A DNA stretch of 64,000 bases from positions 248,001-312,000 of the forward strand of contig NZ_FCNZ02000002.1 of NCBI RefSeq assembly GCF_001544495.1. The letters run 5' to 3'. Position numbers and translations under genes: made by a program. Below are positions 1 to 8,299 of the stretch, in pieces. Positions within the stretch are counted from its first letter, which is position 1. Each line of letters begins with the position of its first letter. This DNA is from Caballeronia telluris. GTDB lineage: Bacteria > Pseudomonadota > Gammaproteobacteria > Burkholderiales > Burkholderiaceae. The notes under the pieces were generated by a model. It was not told the DNA's origin and ran no database searches. It was given only the letters and a program-made list of their open reading frames with translations.

Positions 1-658
1 CGCCCTTTTCCGCGTCCCACTCTTCCTTCTTCATCAGGATCGGCAGCGCGACGTGGTCCGAGTACTTCTGGATGATCGACTTGAGCTTGTGGGTCGACAA
101 CAACTCGTCTTCATCGGCGCGCAGGTGCAGCGTGATGGTCGTGCCGCGTTGCGCGCGCTCGATGTCCTCGACTTCGAAATCGCCCTCGCCCGCGCTCGTC
201 CAGCGCACGCCCGCGCTCGCCGGCAATCCGGCGCGGCGCGTTTCGACCGTGATCTTGTCCGCGACGATGAAACCCGAGTAGAAGCCCACGCCGAACTGGC
301 CGATCAGCGCGGCGTCCTTCTGCTGGTCGCCGGAGAGCTTCGAGAAGAATTCCTTGGTGCCCGAGCGCGCGATCGTGCCGAGGTGCGAGATCGCTTCGTC
401 GCGGCTCATGCCGATGCCGTTGTCGTCGATGGTGACGGTGCGCGCGGTTTTGTCGTAGGACACGCGGATGCGCAGGTCGGAGTCGTTTTCGTACAGCGCG
501 CTGTTTTCGATGGCCTCGAAGCGCAGCTTGTCGGCGGCGTCGGACGCGTTCGAAATCAGCTCGCGCAGGAAAATTTCCTTGTTGCTGTACAGCGAATGGA
601 TCATCAGATGCAGAAGCTGCTTCACTTCTGCCTGAAAGCTCATGGTTTCTTGCGCCAT
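1..658 (-). CDS. htpG: Hsp90 chaperone HtpG, N-terminal part (runs off window)
   Basis: Cytosolic ATP-dependent chaperone of the Hsp90 family. Only the N-terminal ~219 codons are inside the window; the gene continues past position 1. The protein begins [19 protein letters not shown] and carries the GHKL ATP-binding signature: the helix ending in ELISNASDA, whose Asn is the Mg-ATP ligand, followed by the DNGIGM-type loop. The ATG at 658 is preceded by AGAGGAC as a ribosome site. A heat-shock promoter lies about 80 bases further up (738-765). The long reading frame on the opposite strand is a GC-skew shadow. Identification is secure; nothing can be said about the C-terminus. Confidence 0.96.
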   Translation of the reverse strand, partial: MAQETMSFQAEVKQLLHLMIHSLYSNKEIFLRELISNASDAADKLRFEAIENSALYENDSDLRIRVSYDKTARTVTIDDNGIGMSRDEAISHLGTIARSGTKEFFSKLSGDQQKDAALIGQFGVGFYSGFIVADKITVETRRAGLPASAGVRWTSAGEGDFEVEDIERAQRGTTITLHLRADEDELLSTHKLKSIIQKYSDHVALPILMKKEEWDAEKG

Positions 659-737
659 GGTCGGGTCCTCTAGTTGGGTTTTCGATGATGTCGGCGACCG
701 CGCCGGGAAGCGCCATCGCCACGAGCGAATTGGCGTC

Positions 738-765
738 AGATAGGGCGTCTCTAGGCAATTTCAAG
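738..765 (-). promoter_or_regulatory. Sigma-32 heat-shock promoter of htpG
   Basis: On the minus strand the sequence reads CTTGAAA, then 13 bases, then CCCTATCT. This matches the RpoH consensus CTTGAAA-N13-15-CCCCATNT with one mismatch in the -10 box. It lies 80 bases upstream of the htpG start, and htpG is a classic RpoH target. Seen in sequence; activity is inferred. Confidence 0.8.
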
Positions 766-816
766 AGCCGAAAGCGTATTTTCCCTCACCGCCCGCCGTG
801 TGGAACAATTCCGCCG

Positions 817-1452
817 ATGACCCTTGCCGATAACCCCGACTGGAGCCCGCCGGTGAAAATGTCCGTCGCGCTGCGCGCCGCCTGCTTGCGCGTGCTCGGC
901 CGCCCGCGCGACGCGCGCCCGCTGACGCGGGGCGAGATCACGATCGCGCGGCTCGTCTTCGCCGATGCGATCGACTATTCGACCGTCCGCGTTCACGACA
1001 GGGGCTATCTGCCGTTCGGTCTGCAGAGCGCGCACACGGCGATGGCGCCGAACGGCCAGCTGTATTTTCCGAAAGCCTGTTTCCGCGACGATTTCTCGAC
1101 CGACCTCGCCTCGCAGATGTGGTTCATCCACGAGATGACGCACGTCTGGCAGCATCAGCTGGGCTACTGGGTGAGGCTGCGCGGCGCGGTGCGGATCGGC
1201 CTTCGCTACGGCTACACGCTCGCGCCGGGCAGACACCTTCGCGATTACAACATGGAGGCGCAGGGCAACCTGATCGCCGATTATTTCGCGCTCGCGCATC
1301 GGGGCGTCGAAGGACGGCGCCATCTCTACGAGCACAAGTACCGGAGCGATCCCGGGGCGCTCGCGCTCTTCGAGACGGTGCTCGCCGACTTCATCGCCGA
1401 TCCGTCCAACCGACGAAATCTGCCGCGCAGCGCGCTGATCCGCACGACCTGA
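817..1452 (+). CDS. Zinc-peptidase-like HExxH protein, conserved hypothetical
   Basis: A 211-residue protein of unknown function. It has a clear metallopeptidase-type motif HEMTHVWQH near residue 110 and a downstream NMEAQGNLIADYF segment that could supply the third metal ligand (Glu), as in gluzincin-like folds. There is no signal peptide or membrane segment, so it is probably cytosolic. Similar proteins are often annotated as Rhs/Vgr-related in Burkholderia genomes, a name I would not trust here since no secretion genes are nearby. The start chosen is the ATG at 817; an upstream in-frame ATG at 685 would add an unconserved-looking N-terminus lying over the htpG promoter. It is transcribed divergently from htpG. 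Confidence 0.7.
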   Translation: MTLADNPDWSPPVKMSVALRAACLRVLGRPRDARPLTRGEITIARLVFADAIDYSTVRVHDRGYLPFGLQSAHTAMAPNGQLYFPKACFRDDFSTDLASQMWFIHEMTHVWQHQLGYWVRLRGAVRIGLRYGYTLAPGRHLRDYNMEAQGNLIADYFALAHRGVEGRRHLYEHKYRSDPGALALFETVLADFIADPSNRRNLPRSALIRTT

Positions 1453-1469
1453 TCCGACGCGCGCGCCGC

Positions 1470-2918
1470 CTAAACCCGCCGTCCGGCCTTGTCGAGATGA
1501 CTCGCGAAGAGCGCGGGCAGCGCCGGATCGCCGCAATTGGCGATGTTGAAGCGCATCCACGTCGTTGGCGACTGATGCGGCGAAAACAGGCTCCCGGGCG
1601 TCAGCAGGAAACCGGCTTCGTGGCCCGCGGCCGCGAGCGCTTCGGAATCGACGCCCGTGTCCGCCCAGAAGAACATCCCCGCCAACGGCTGCGAAAAGAG
1701 CCGGAAACCGGTCGATTCCAGCATTCGCGCGGTCTTTTCGCGCACGCCGTCGAGTCGCCCGCGCAGCCGTTCGACGTGGCGCCGGTAATGGCCCTCCGTC
1801 AGCACCTTGTAGAGCACGCGCTCGTTCAGTTCCGGGCTCGTCATGCCGACGAGCATCTTCTGGTCGGCCAGCGCCTTCGCCACCTCCGCCGAGGCCGCCA
1901 CGTAACCCACGCGGAGGTTCGCCGCGAGCGTCTTCGAAAAGCTGCCGAGGAAGATCACGCGTTTCAACTGATCGAGGCTCGCGAGGCGCGTCGCGGAGTA
2001 GCCGGGCGGCGCGAGGTCGCCGTAGACGTCGTCCTCGACGACGATGAAATCGTAGGCTTCGGCCAGTTGCAGGATGCGGAACGCCTGCGCCGCGGTCAGC
2101 GACGTGCCCGTCGGGTTTTGCAGCACCGAATTGACGACGAGCATCTTCGGACGCCAGGTCTGGACCATCGTCTCCAGCGCGTCGAGATCGGGGCCGTCGG
2201 GCGTGTACGGCATCCCGACGAGCCGCGCGCCCTGCGACGCAAAGCGCCCGAACATCTGGAACCACGCCGGATCGCCGACGATCACCGTATCGCCCGGCTG
2301 CACGTAAAGGCGCGCGATCAGGTCGATCGCCTGGGTGATGCCGGAGACCGTCACGATCTGCTGCGTCGATGCGCCGATTTCCAGTTCCGCGAGCCGCGTC
2401 TGCAATTGCTGGCGCAGCGGCAGGAAACCCTGCGGCGTGCCGAAACCGAGCAGTTGCGCGCCGCTCTGGCGGCTCATCGAACGCAGCGCGCTCGTGATCA
2501 GCTCGCCGTCGAGCCACTGGGTCGGCAGATAGCCGAGCCCCGGCCCCTTTACCGGGCTCGACGTCTGGAGCATGTTGCGCAACAGCCAGACGACGTCGAT
2601 CGTGCTCCGTACCGGCTCGCGCTCGGCGCTGGCGAGCGGGCTCGCGACCGGCGTCGCGGCCGCGCGGTCGCGGACATAGAAGCCGGAGCCGCGCCGCGAA
2701 TCGAGATAACCGTGCGCGACGAGCCGCTCGTACGCCTCGACGACGGTAAAACGCGACACGCCCTTGTCGAGCGCGAGCTTGCGGATCGACGGCATGCGCA
2801 TGCCCGGGCGGAACACGCGTTCGTCGATGCGCCGCCGCCCCCACTGGACGAGCTGGTCGACGAGCGTTAGTTGCGGCGCATCGTGCGGCGCGGGAATCAG
2901 GTCGAGAGGCACGGACAT
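1470..2918 (-). CDS. MocR-type (GntR/aminotransferase-fold) transcription regulator
   Basis: A 482-residue fusion of an N-terminal GntR winged helix (residues ~10-80; RPGMRMPSIRKLALDKGVSR is the helix-turn-helix) and a C-terminal fold-type I aminotransferase domain. The PLP lysine is seen in LGSFSKTLAANLRVGY and the cofactor-site NPTG in LQNPTGTSL. MocR proteins sense amino or vitamin B6-type ligands through PLP and usually control a divergent or nearby gene. Start ATG 2918 has a GGAG six bases upstream. The divergent neighbour is the VOC/DMT/aminotransferase run, and direct repeats typical of MocR operators lie between them, so that run is the likely target. The ligand is unknown. Confidence 0.9.
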   Translation of the reverse strand: MSVPLDLIPAPHDAPQLTLVDQLVQWGRRRIDERVFRPGMRMPSIRKLALDKGVSRFTVVEAYERLVAHGYLDSRRGSGFYVRDRAAATPVASPLASAEREPVRSTIDVVWLLRNMLQTSSPVKGPGLGYLPTQWLDGELITSALRSMSRQSGAQLLGFGTPQGFLPLRQQLQTRLAELEIGASTQQIVTVSGITQAIDLIARLYVQPGDTVIVGDPAWFQMFGRFASQGARLVGMPYTPDGPDLDALETMVQTWRPKMLVVNSVLQNPTGTSLTAAQAFRILQLAEAYDFIVVEDDVYGDLAPPGYSATRLASLDQLKRVIFLGSFSKTLAANLRVGYVAASAEVAKALADQKMLVGMTSPELNERVLYKVLTEGHYRRHVERLRGRLDGVREKTARMLESTGFRLFSQPLAGMFFWADTGVDSEALAAAGHEAGFLLTPGSLFSPHQSPTTWMRFNIANCGDPALPALFASHLDKAGRRV

Positions 2919-2933
2919 CGGCGGCTCCGGTTT

Positions 2934-3000
2934 GGCGCGTTAATTCGGCGCGTTGGTTCGGCGAAAAACTGTACCGAATAGTATGGGTCCGATTGTACCG
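2934..3000. promoter_or_regulatory. Candidate MocR operator region (two sets of direct repeats)
   Basis: Between the divergent regulator and VOC genes there are two repeat sets. TGTACCG occurs at 2970-2976 and 2994-3000 (24-base period, about two helical turns), with a related GTATGGGTC between. A 13-base tandem GGCGCGTT(AA/GG)TTC lies at 2934-2946 and 2947-2959. MocR dimers are known to bind spaced direct repeats. Seen in sequence; binding is inferred. Confidence 0.5.
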
Positions 3001-3121
3001 TTACTGTGCAGGTGATAGACGCTACATTCGTCCTTCCGGGAATGTGCTCGACATGGCGCGGCCACCGGCGCAGAGTCGAACGGTTATGCTGTCGGCCCTG
3101 GTTTCCCTTGCCTGAATCGTC

Positions 3122-4024
3122 ATGACCGTTCACACGCCCGCACCCGCGTTTCAACGCACCCTGAAGCTGGATCACCTCGTGGTCGCCGCGCGCACGCTTG
3201 AAGAGGGCGAACGGTTCATCGCCGGCAAGTTCGGCGTGGGGACGGCCGGCGGCGGCGCGCATCCGCTGATGCGCACTCACAACCGGCTCCTGAACCTGTG
3301 GGGCGGCGCGTATCTGGAAGTGATCGCGATCGTCCCCGACGCGCCGGCCGCCGAAGCGCCCCGCGCGCGTCTTTTCGCGCTCGACTCTCCGGCGATGCAG
3401 GCGCGCATCGAAAGCGGGCCGCAGCTCGTGCACTGGGCCGTGCGCGTCGACCGTCCGCGGCTGCTCGCGCGCTGGCAGGCGCAGTACCCGGAACGCATCG
3501 CACCCGTCGTGCCGATGTCGCGCGGCGCGAGCACCTGGAGCCTGACCGTGCCGGACGACGGCGCGTTTCCCGCGTGGCAAGGCGCGGGCGACGGCGTCGT
3601 GCCCTCGCTGATCCAGTGGGACACGACCCAGCATCCGTCCGCCGCGTTGCCCGAGACGGGCATCGCGCTGCGCTCGCTGACGGGCCACCACCCGCGCGCC
3701 GAGGCAATCGCGGAACACCTCGCGTGGCTCGGCGCGGCGCATCTGATGCGCATCGAGCCGACTTCCGGCGCGCCGGGAATCGTTGCGGAATTCGAACTGC
3801 CGGACGGTTCGATCGTGACGCTCGGGGAATCAGCGGAATCGGCGGAAGCGGCGCAATCGCGCGAGGCGGCGCGGCGCGCCGTGGCCGAAGCGGACGAAGC
3901 AAAAAAATCGCGCCGGCGCGCGAAGAGCAAAAAGCCGGACGACGAAAGAGAGGCGCATGCGCCGGACGAAGCGCCCGGCACCGCGCAAGACCCGGCACAC
4001 GCACTTTCGCGACAACCCGAATAA
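3122..4024 (+). CDS. VOC-superfamily (glyoxalase-like) protein with charged tail
   Basis: A 300-residue protein starting with a glyoxalase-like domain: LKLDHLVVAARTLEEG begins the first beta-alpha-beta-beta-beta unit and LNLWGGAYLEVIAI ends it with the usual metal-site Glu. A second half with HWAVRV and VEFELPDG-like elements follows. The last ~50 residues are lysine/arginine/glutamate-rich and low in complexity. The family (Glyoxalase_3-like) has diverse or unknown substrates. No signal peptide. It is divergent from the MocR regulator across the repeat-bearing region and 52 bases ahead of the DMT transporter, suggesting a shared transcript. The substrate cannot be assigned. Confidence 0.75.
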   Translation: MTVHTPAPAFQRTLKLDHLVVAARTLEEGERFIAGKFGVGTAGGGAHPLMRTHNRLLNLWGGAYLEVIAIVPDAPAAEAPRARLFALDSPAMQARIESGPQLVHWAVRVDRPRLLARWQAQYPERIAPVVPMSRGASTWSLTVPDDGAFPAWQGAGDGVVPSLIQWDTTQHPSAALPETGIALRSLTGHHPRAEAIAEHLAWLGAAHLMRIEPTSGAPGIVAEFELPDGSIVTLGESAESAEAAQSREAARRAVAEADEAKKSRRRAKSKKPDDEREAHAPDEAPGTAQDPAHALSRQPE

Positions 4025-4076
4025 CCGGTCGCCGGGTCTTCATCCCGCCGCCCCACACAACAGGAGATTCGTCCCG

Positions 4077-5042
4077 ATGAAGACCCGCGAAACCGAGGGC
4101 ATGCTGCTCGGCCTGATCGGCGTGATCATTTTCAGCCTGACGCTGCCGATGACGCGCATCGTCGTGCAGGAAGTCCATCCGCTCCTGAACGGCCTCGGCC
4201 GCGCGCTCGTCGCCGCGATCCCGGCCGCAGCGCTCCTCGTGTGGCGCCGCGAACGCCGGCCGACCTGGCCGCAGGTCAAGAGCCTCGCGGTGGTCTCGCT
4301 CGGCGTGATCATCGCGTTTCCGGTTTTTTCCGCCTGGGCGATGAAGACCGTGCCGGCGTCGCACGGCGCGGTCGTCAACGGATTGCAGCCGCTGTGCGTC
4401 GCGATTTACGCGGCGTGGCTCTCGCACGAGCGGCCGTCGAAAGCGTTCTGGGCGAGCGCGCTTGCGGGCAGCGCGATCGTCGTCGCGTTCGCGCTGCAAG
4501 CGGGCGGCGGCGGCGTGCAGGCCGGCGACCTGCTGATGCTCGTCGCAGTCGGCATCGGCGCGCTCGGCTATGCGGAAGGCGCGCGCCTCGCGCGCCAGAT
4601 GGGCGGCTGGCAGGTGATCTGCTGGGCGCTCGTGCTGTCGGCGCCGTTTCTGCTGCTGCCGGTCGGCGCGCTCTGGTGGGCGCATCAGGCGGCGCATCCG
4701 GAACCGCTCGCGTGGCGCACCTGGCTCGCGTTCGGCTACGTCACGCTGTTCTCGCAGTTCATCGGCTTCTTCGCGTGGTACGCGGGGCTCGCGATGGGCG
4801 GCATCGCGCGCGTCGGACAGGTTCAGCTCCTGCAAATCTTCTTCACGATGGCGTTCTCGGCGCTCTTCTTCGGCGAGCACGTCGAGGCGTCGACGTGGAT
4901 CTACGCCGCCGCCGTGATCGCGACCGTCGTGCTCGGCCGCAAGGCTGCCGTGCGCACGGCGCCGCCGCCGCTCGGGCCGTCCTCGACGGCGCCGGGCGCG
5001 ACTTCCGCCCGCCCCACGGTGCGCACGACGAACTCAAGATGA
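4077..5042 (+). CDS. DMT-superfamily (EamA) inner-membrane transporter
   Basis: A 321-residue inner-membrane protein with ten hydrophobic segments in two EamA repeats, the usual topology of the drug/metabolite transporter family. The first segment is LIGVIIFSLTLPMTRI. Members export amino acids, purines or metabolites. The start ATG 4077 has AGGAG ten bases upstream; upstream in-frame starts would overlap the VOC gene. Position downstream of the VOC gene and upstream of an aminotransferase suggests export of an amino compound handled by those enzymes, which is an inference from context only. Confidence 0.85.
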   Translation: MKTRETEGMLLGLIGVIIFSLTLPMTRIVVQEVHPLLNGLGRALVAAIPAAALLVWRRERRPTWPQVKSLAVVSLGVIIAFPVFSAWAMKTVPASHGAVVNGLQPLCVAIYAAWLSHERPSKAFWASALAGSAIVVAFALQAGGGGVQAGDLLMLVAVGIGALGYAEGARLARQMGGWQVICWALVLSAPFLLLPVGALWWAHQAAHPEPLAWRTWLAFGYVTLFSQFIGFFAWYAGLAMGGIARVGQVQLLQIFFTMAFSALFFGEHVEASTWIYAAAVIATVVLGRKAAVRTAPPPLGPSSTAPGATSARPTVRTTNSR

Positions 5043-5168
5043 CACGAGCGAGCGATAATCGGATCCCTGGCGCCGCCCGCGACGCCCATAGTTGAACGCC
5101 CCGAATCCCGCCGACCAGGCCCATTGAAAAAACGCAGCCCCGCTGCAATCGAGACGACCGAGGACCCC

Positions 5169-6365
5169 ATGAATCAAGCCGACCTTCGCGCCACGCACTG
5201 GCAACTTTCCGAACGCGCCCGCAAGCTGACCAGCTCGGCGATCCGCGAGATCCTGAAAGTCACGGAGCGGCCCGAAGTCATTTCGTTCGCGGGCGGCCTG
5301 CCCTCGCCGGCGACCTTCCCGGTCGAGCAGATGCGCCGCGCATCGGAGCACATCCTGCGCGACCAGCCGTCCGCCGCCCTGCAATACAGCGCGACCGAAG
5401 GCTTCATGCCGCTGCGCGAGTGGGTCGCGGCGCGCTATTCGGTCGGCGGCGCGCACATCCGCGCATCGCAGGTGCTGATCACGACGGGGTCGCAGCAGGC
5501 GCTCGATCTGCTCGGCAAGGTGCTGATCGATCCGGCGAGCCGCGTGCTCGTCGAGACGCCGACCTACCTCGGCGCGTTGCAGTCGTTCTCGCTCTTCGAG
5601 CCGGACTACGTGCAGGTGCCGACCGACGAGCACGGCCTGATCCCCGAGCGGCTCGACGCCGCGCTGACCGCGGGCGCGCGCCTGTTGTATGCCCAGCCGA
5701 ACTTCCAGAACCCGACCGGCCGACGCCTGCCGCTCGAACGGCGCCGGGCGCTTGCCGAGTTCGCGCAGCGCGCCGCGTTCCCGATCATCGAGGACGATCC
5801 CTACGGCGCGCTCGACTACGCGGGCGCCCCGCTGCCCACGATGCTCTCGATGGCGCCGGACCACATCGTGCATCTCGGCTCGTTCTCGAAGGTGCTGGCG
5901 CCGGGACTGCGGGTCGGCTACATCATCGCGCCCGAGGAACTGCACTTCAAACTGGTGCAGGCGAAGCAGGCCACCGACCTGCACACGCCGAGCCTCACGC
6001 AGCGCATCGTCCACGAAGTCGTGAAGGACGGCTTCCTCGACCAGCACGTGCCGACGATCCGCGCGCTCTATCGCGACCAGTGCGCGGCGATGCTCGCGGC
6101 GCTGGAACATCACATGCCCGCCGGAGTCGAATGGAACCGGCCGGAGGGCGGCATGTTCGTGTGGGTGACGCTGCCGAAGCACATCGACACGATGAAGCTG
6201 CTCGAAGCGGCGATCGAGCAGCATGTCGCGTTCGTGCCGGGCGGCCCGTTCTTCGCGAACGAGGCCGAGCACAATACGCTGCGGCTGTCGTTCGTGACCG
6301 TGCCGCCGGCGAAGATCGACGAAGGCGTCGCGAAGCTCGGCGCGCTGATCCGCGCGCGCCTCTGA
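5169..6365 (+). CDS. PLP-dependent aminotransferase, LysN/2-aminoadipate type
   Basis: A 398-residue fold-type I class I/II aminotransferase. Visible elements are ISFAGGLPSPATFP at the N-terminus, TTGSQQALDL (phosphate site), NFQNPTG (pyridine-ring Asn), EDDPYG (Asp holding the PLP nitrogen) and LGSFSKVLAPGLRVGY with the Schiff-base Lys. The closest functional group is the broad-range 2-aminoadipate/aromatic aminotransferases such as LysN. It sits in a run with RidA 22 bases downstream, which fits because RidA removes reactive enamine/imine intermediates made by PLP enzymes. The ATG at 5169 was chosen because it begins the conserved N-terminus; an earlier in-frame start exists at 5124. Confidence 0.9.
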   Translation: MNQADLRATHWQLSERARKLTSSAIREILKVTERPEVISFAGGLPSPATFPVEQMRRASEHILRDQPSAALQYSATEGFMPLREWVAARYSVGGAHIRASQVLITTGSQQALDLLGKVLIDPASRVLVETPTYLGALQSFSLFEPDYVQVPTDEHGLIPERLDAALTAGARLLYAQPNFQNPTGRRLPLERRRALAEFAQRAAFPIIEDDPYGALDYAGAPLPTMLSMAPDHIVHLGSFSKVLAPGLRVGYIIAPEELHFKLVQAKQATDLHTPSLTQRIVHEVVKDGFLDQHVPTIRALYRDQCAAMLAALEHHMPAGVEWNRPEGGMFVWVTLPKHIDTMKLLEAAIEQHVAFVPGGPFFANEAEHNTLRLSFVTVPPAKIDEGVAKLGALIRARL

Positions 6366-6387
6366 TCAACTGAACCAGGAGTCTTTG

Positions 6388-6852
6388 ATGGCCGAAACGA
6401 ATGTGTACGACAAGCTGAAGGAACTCGGCATCGAGCTGCCCAGCGCGGGCGCGCCCGCCGCAGCCTACGTGATGAGCGCGCAGAGCGGCAACACGGTGTA
6501 TCTGTCGGGCCATATCGCGAAGAAGGACGGCAAGGTCCACACCGGCAAGCTCGGCGACACGCTCGCCACCGAGGAAGGCCGTGCCGCCGCGCGCTCCGTC
6601 GCGATCGACCTGATCGCCACCCTGCATGCGCACGTCGGCGACCTGAACCGCGTGCAGCGCATCGTCAAGGTGATGAGCCTCGTCAACTCCACGCCCGACT
6701 TCACCGAGCAGCACGTCGTGACGAACGGCGCGTCGGAACTGATCGCCGAAGTCTTCGGCGAGCGCGGCAAGCATGCGCGCTCGGCATTCGGCGTCGCGCA
6801 GATTCCGATGGGCGCGTGCGTCGAGATCGAACTGATCGCCGAAGTGGCCTGA
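6388..6852 (+). CDS. RidA/YjgF-family enamine/imine deaminase-like protein
   Basis: A 154-residue cytosolic protein of the RidA/YER057c/UK114 superfamily. The family features YLSGHIAKKDGK near residue 35, a long amphipathic helix, and a C-terminal GACVEIELIA strand are visible. It resembles the longer YjgH/TdcF-like subgroup and lacks the obvious IPxNRVP-type catalytic Arg motif of archetypal RidA, so deaminase activity is uncertain. AGGAG lies nine bases before ATG 6388. It is probably cotranscribed with the aminotransferase and ends at a strong terminator. Confidence 0.85.
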   Translation: MAETNVYDKLKELGIELPSAGAPAAAYVMSAQSGNTVYLSGHIAKKDGKVHTGKLGDTLATEEGRAAARSVAIDLIATLHAHVGDLNRVQRIVKVMSLVNSTPDFTEQHVVTNGASELIAEVFGERGKHARSAFGVAQIPMGACVEIELIAEVA

Positions 6853-6869
6853 ACGGCGCAGGTCGACCG

Positions 6870-6901
6870 AAGCCCGGCACCGCGAGGTCCCGGGCTTTTT
6901 T
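6870..6901 (+). terminator. Rho-independent terminator after RidA gene
   Basis: Stem AAGCCCGG (6870-6877) pairs with CCGGGCTT (6890-6897), with a 12-base loop, followed by a run of T to 6901. It separates the RidA gene from phzF-like transcription. Confidence 0.8.
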
Positions 6902-6953
6902 GCGCGCCGTCGTTTCGGCGCTTTCCCTTCTCGCTTCTTACGGTTCACTTCCC

Positions 6954-7850
6954 ATGCCCGCACGAACGGTCCGTTTCCGACAGGTCGACGTCTTCACGTC
7001 CGTGGCCTTCAAGGGCAATCCGCTTGCCGTCGTCTTCGATGCCGACGATCTGTCGACCGACGCGATGCAGGCGATCGCGCGCTGGACCAATCTCTCCGAG
7101 ACGACGTTCCTGCTGCGTCCCACCGACCCCGCCGCCGACTATCGCGTGCGCATCTTCACGACGTCGAGGGAATTACCGTTCGCCGGGCACCCGACGCTCG
7201 GCACCGCGCACGCACTGCTCGAAAGCGGCCACACGCCGAAGCAGCCGGGGCGGCTCGTGCAGCAATGCGGCGTCGGACTGGTGCCGATCGTCGAACGCGA
7301 CACCGGCGCGTGGGCGTTCGCCGCGCCGCCCGCGCGCATCGAACCGCTCGGCGATGCGCAGCTACAACGCCTCGACGCGGCTCTCGGGCAAGGCGTAATC
7401 GATTTCAATGCGCCGTCGTGCGCGGTGGACAATGGCGTGCCGTGGCTCCTCGTGCGCCTGAACACCGCCGCCGACGTGCTCGCGCTCGCGCCGGATCGCG
7501 ATGCCATGACCGCCCTCGTCGCCGATACCGCGACGCTCGGCCTCGCGGCCTATGGTCCGCATGCCGGTGCGCAAGAGGACTCGGCCGCGGCCGCCACGTT
7601 CGAGCTGCGCGCCTTGCTGTACGGGGCCGAGAACGCCGAAGACCCCGTCACGGGCAGCGCGAATGCGGCGCTCGCCTGCCTGCTCAGCGCGCAGAACCGG
7701 CAGCCGGGCCGCTCGTTTACAGTTCGACAAGGGACCGTAATCGGACGCGACGGCCGGATTTTCATCGATTACGATCACGATGGCGCCGATGCGCGCGCGT
7801 GGATCGGCGGTCATACGGTGACGGTCGTCGAGGGGACGTTCCGCCTTTGA
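6954..7850 (+). CDS. PhzF-family isomerase
   Basis: A 298-residue protein of the PhzF/diaminopimelate-epimerase fold. The N-terminus FRQVDVFTSVAFKGNPLAVV and the NLSETTFLL motif bearing the catalytic Glu are intact, as are the GHPTLGTA and EDPVTGSANAAL loops of the active site. PhzF itself isomerises DHHA in phenazine synthesis, but no phenazine genes are here, so this is a stand-alone family member of unknown substrate. The ATG at 6954 begins the conserved domain; earlier starts overlap the terminator of the upstream gene. Confidence 0.88.
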   Translation: MPARTVRFRQVDVFTSVAFKGNPLAVVFDADDLSTDAMQAIARWTNLSETTFLLRPTDPAADYRVRIFTTSRELPFAGHPTLGTAHALLESGHTPKQPGRLVQQCGVGLVPIVERDTGAWAFAAPPARIEPLGDAQLQRLDAALGQGVIDFNAPSCAVDNGVPWLLVRLNTAADVLALAPDRDAMTALVADTATLGLAAYGPHAGAQEDSAAAATFELRALLYGAENAEDPVTGSANAALACLLSAQNRQPGRSFTVRQGTVIGRDGRIFIDYDHDGADARAWIGGHTVTVVEGTFRL

Positions 7851-8299
7851 TGCACCGCCAGTGCTTGTTTTGGTCCGGCTCGGGGACGTGTATACCCGCA
7901 GCGACTGTGCTTCCTTAATCTTGAAGGCTTAAGTAATATCTGAACAATCAGTGACCGGATTAATAGACAAGACGCACGGGGCAGCCAAACGGCCGGTCTG
8001 GCCGATCCCGGAATGAGGGAGCGTGCGTGAGCGCCAGGGCGCAAACGTATGCTTGCCGGCCGGTGGCGGCCGTCCAGTGGGGCAACAATGGATGTCGGAT
8101 GTCAGCAGGATTCGGGCAGCGTGCCTGGCGCGTTGCCCGAAAGAGCGTCCCCGGCAGCCGTTCCGCATGCGTCGGCGCACACGATCGGGCACACTCCTGT
8201 CGCTGGCCCGGTTCTTCTCCGGCCTGATCGGCTTTACCCAGTAGCGCAGTCGAGCGTCAGGCACGCCGCGCTGAATTGCCCACGGATATCAGCGAGCAC
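7851..8299. other. Intergenic region, 449 bases, no convincing gene
   Basis: No reading frame with coding character. The stretch 7900-7980 is locally AT-rich and could hold the promoter for the downstream GGDEF-EAL gene, which would leave a long leader of about 300 bases. Short plus-strand frames around 8023-8244 look like chance products of high GC. Confidence 0.5.

Noticed and set aside
6954..7850. Phenazine biosynthesis cluster, suggested by the PhzF-family gene.
   Set aside because: No other phz genes are present; the PhzF family is widespread with other substrates.
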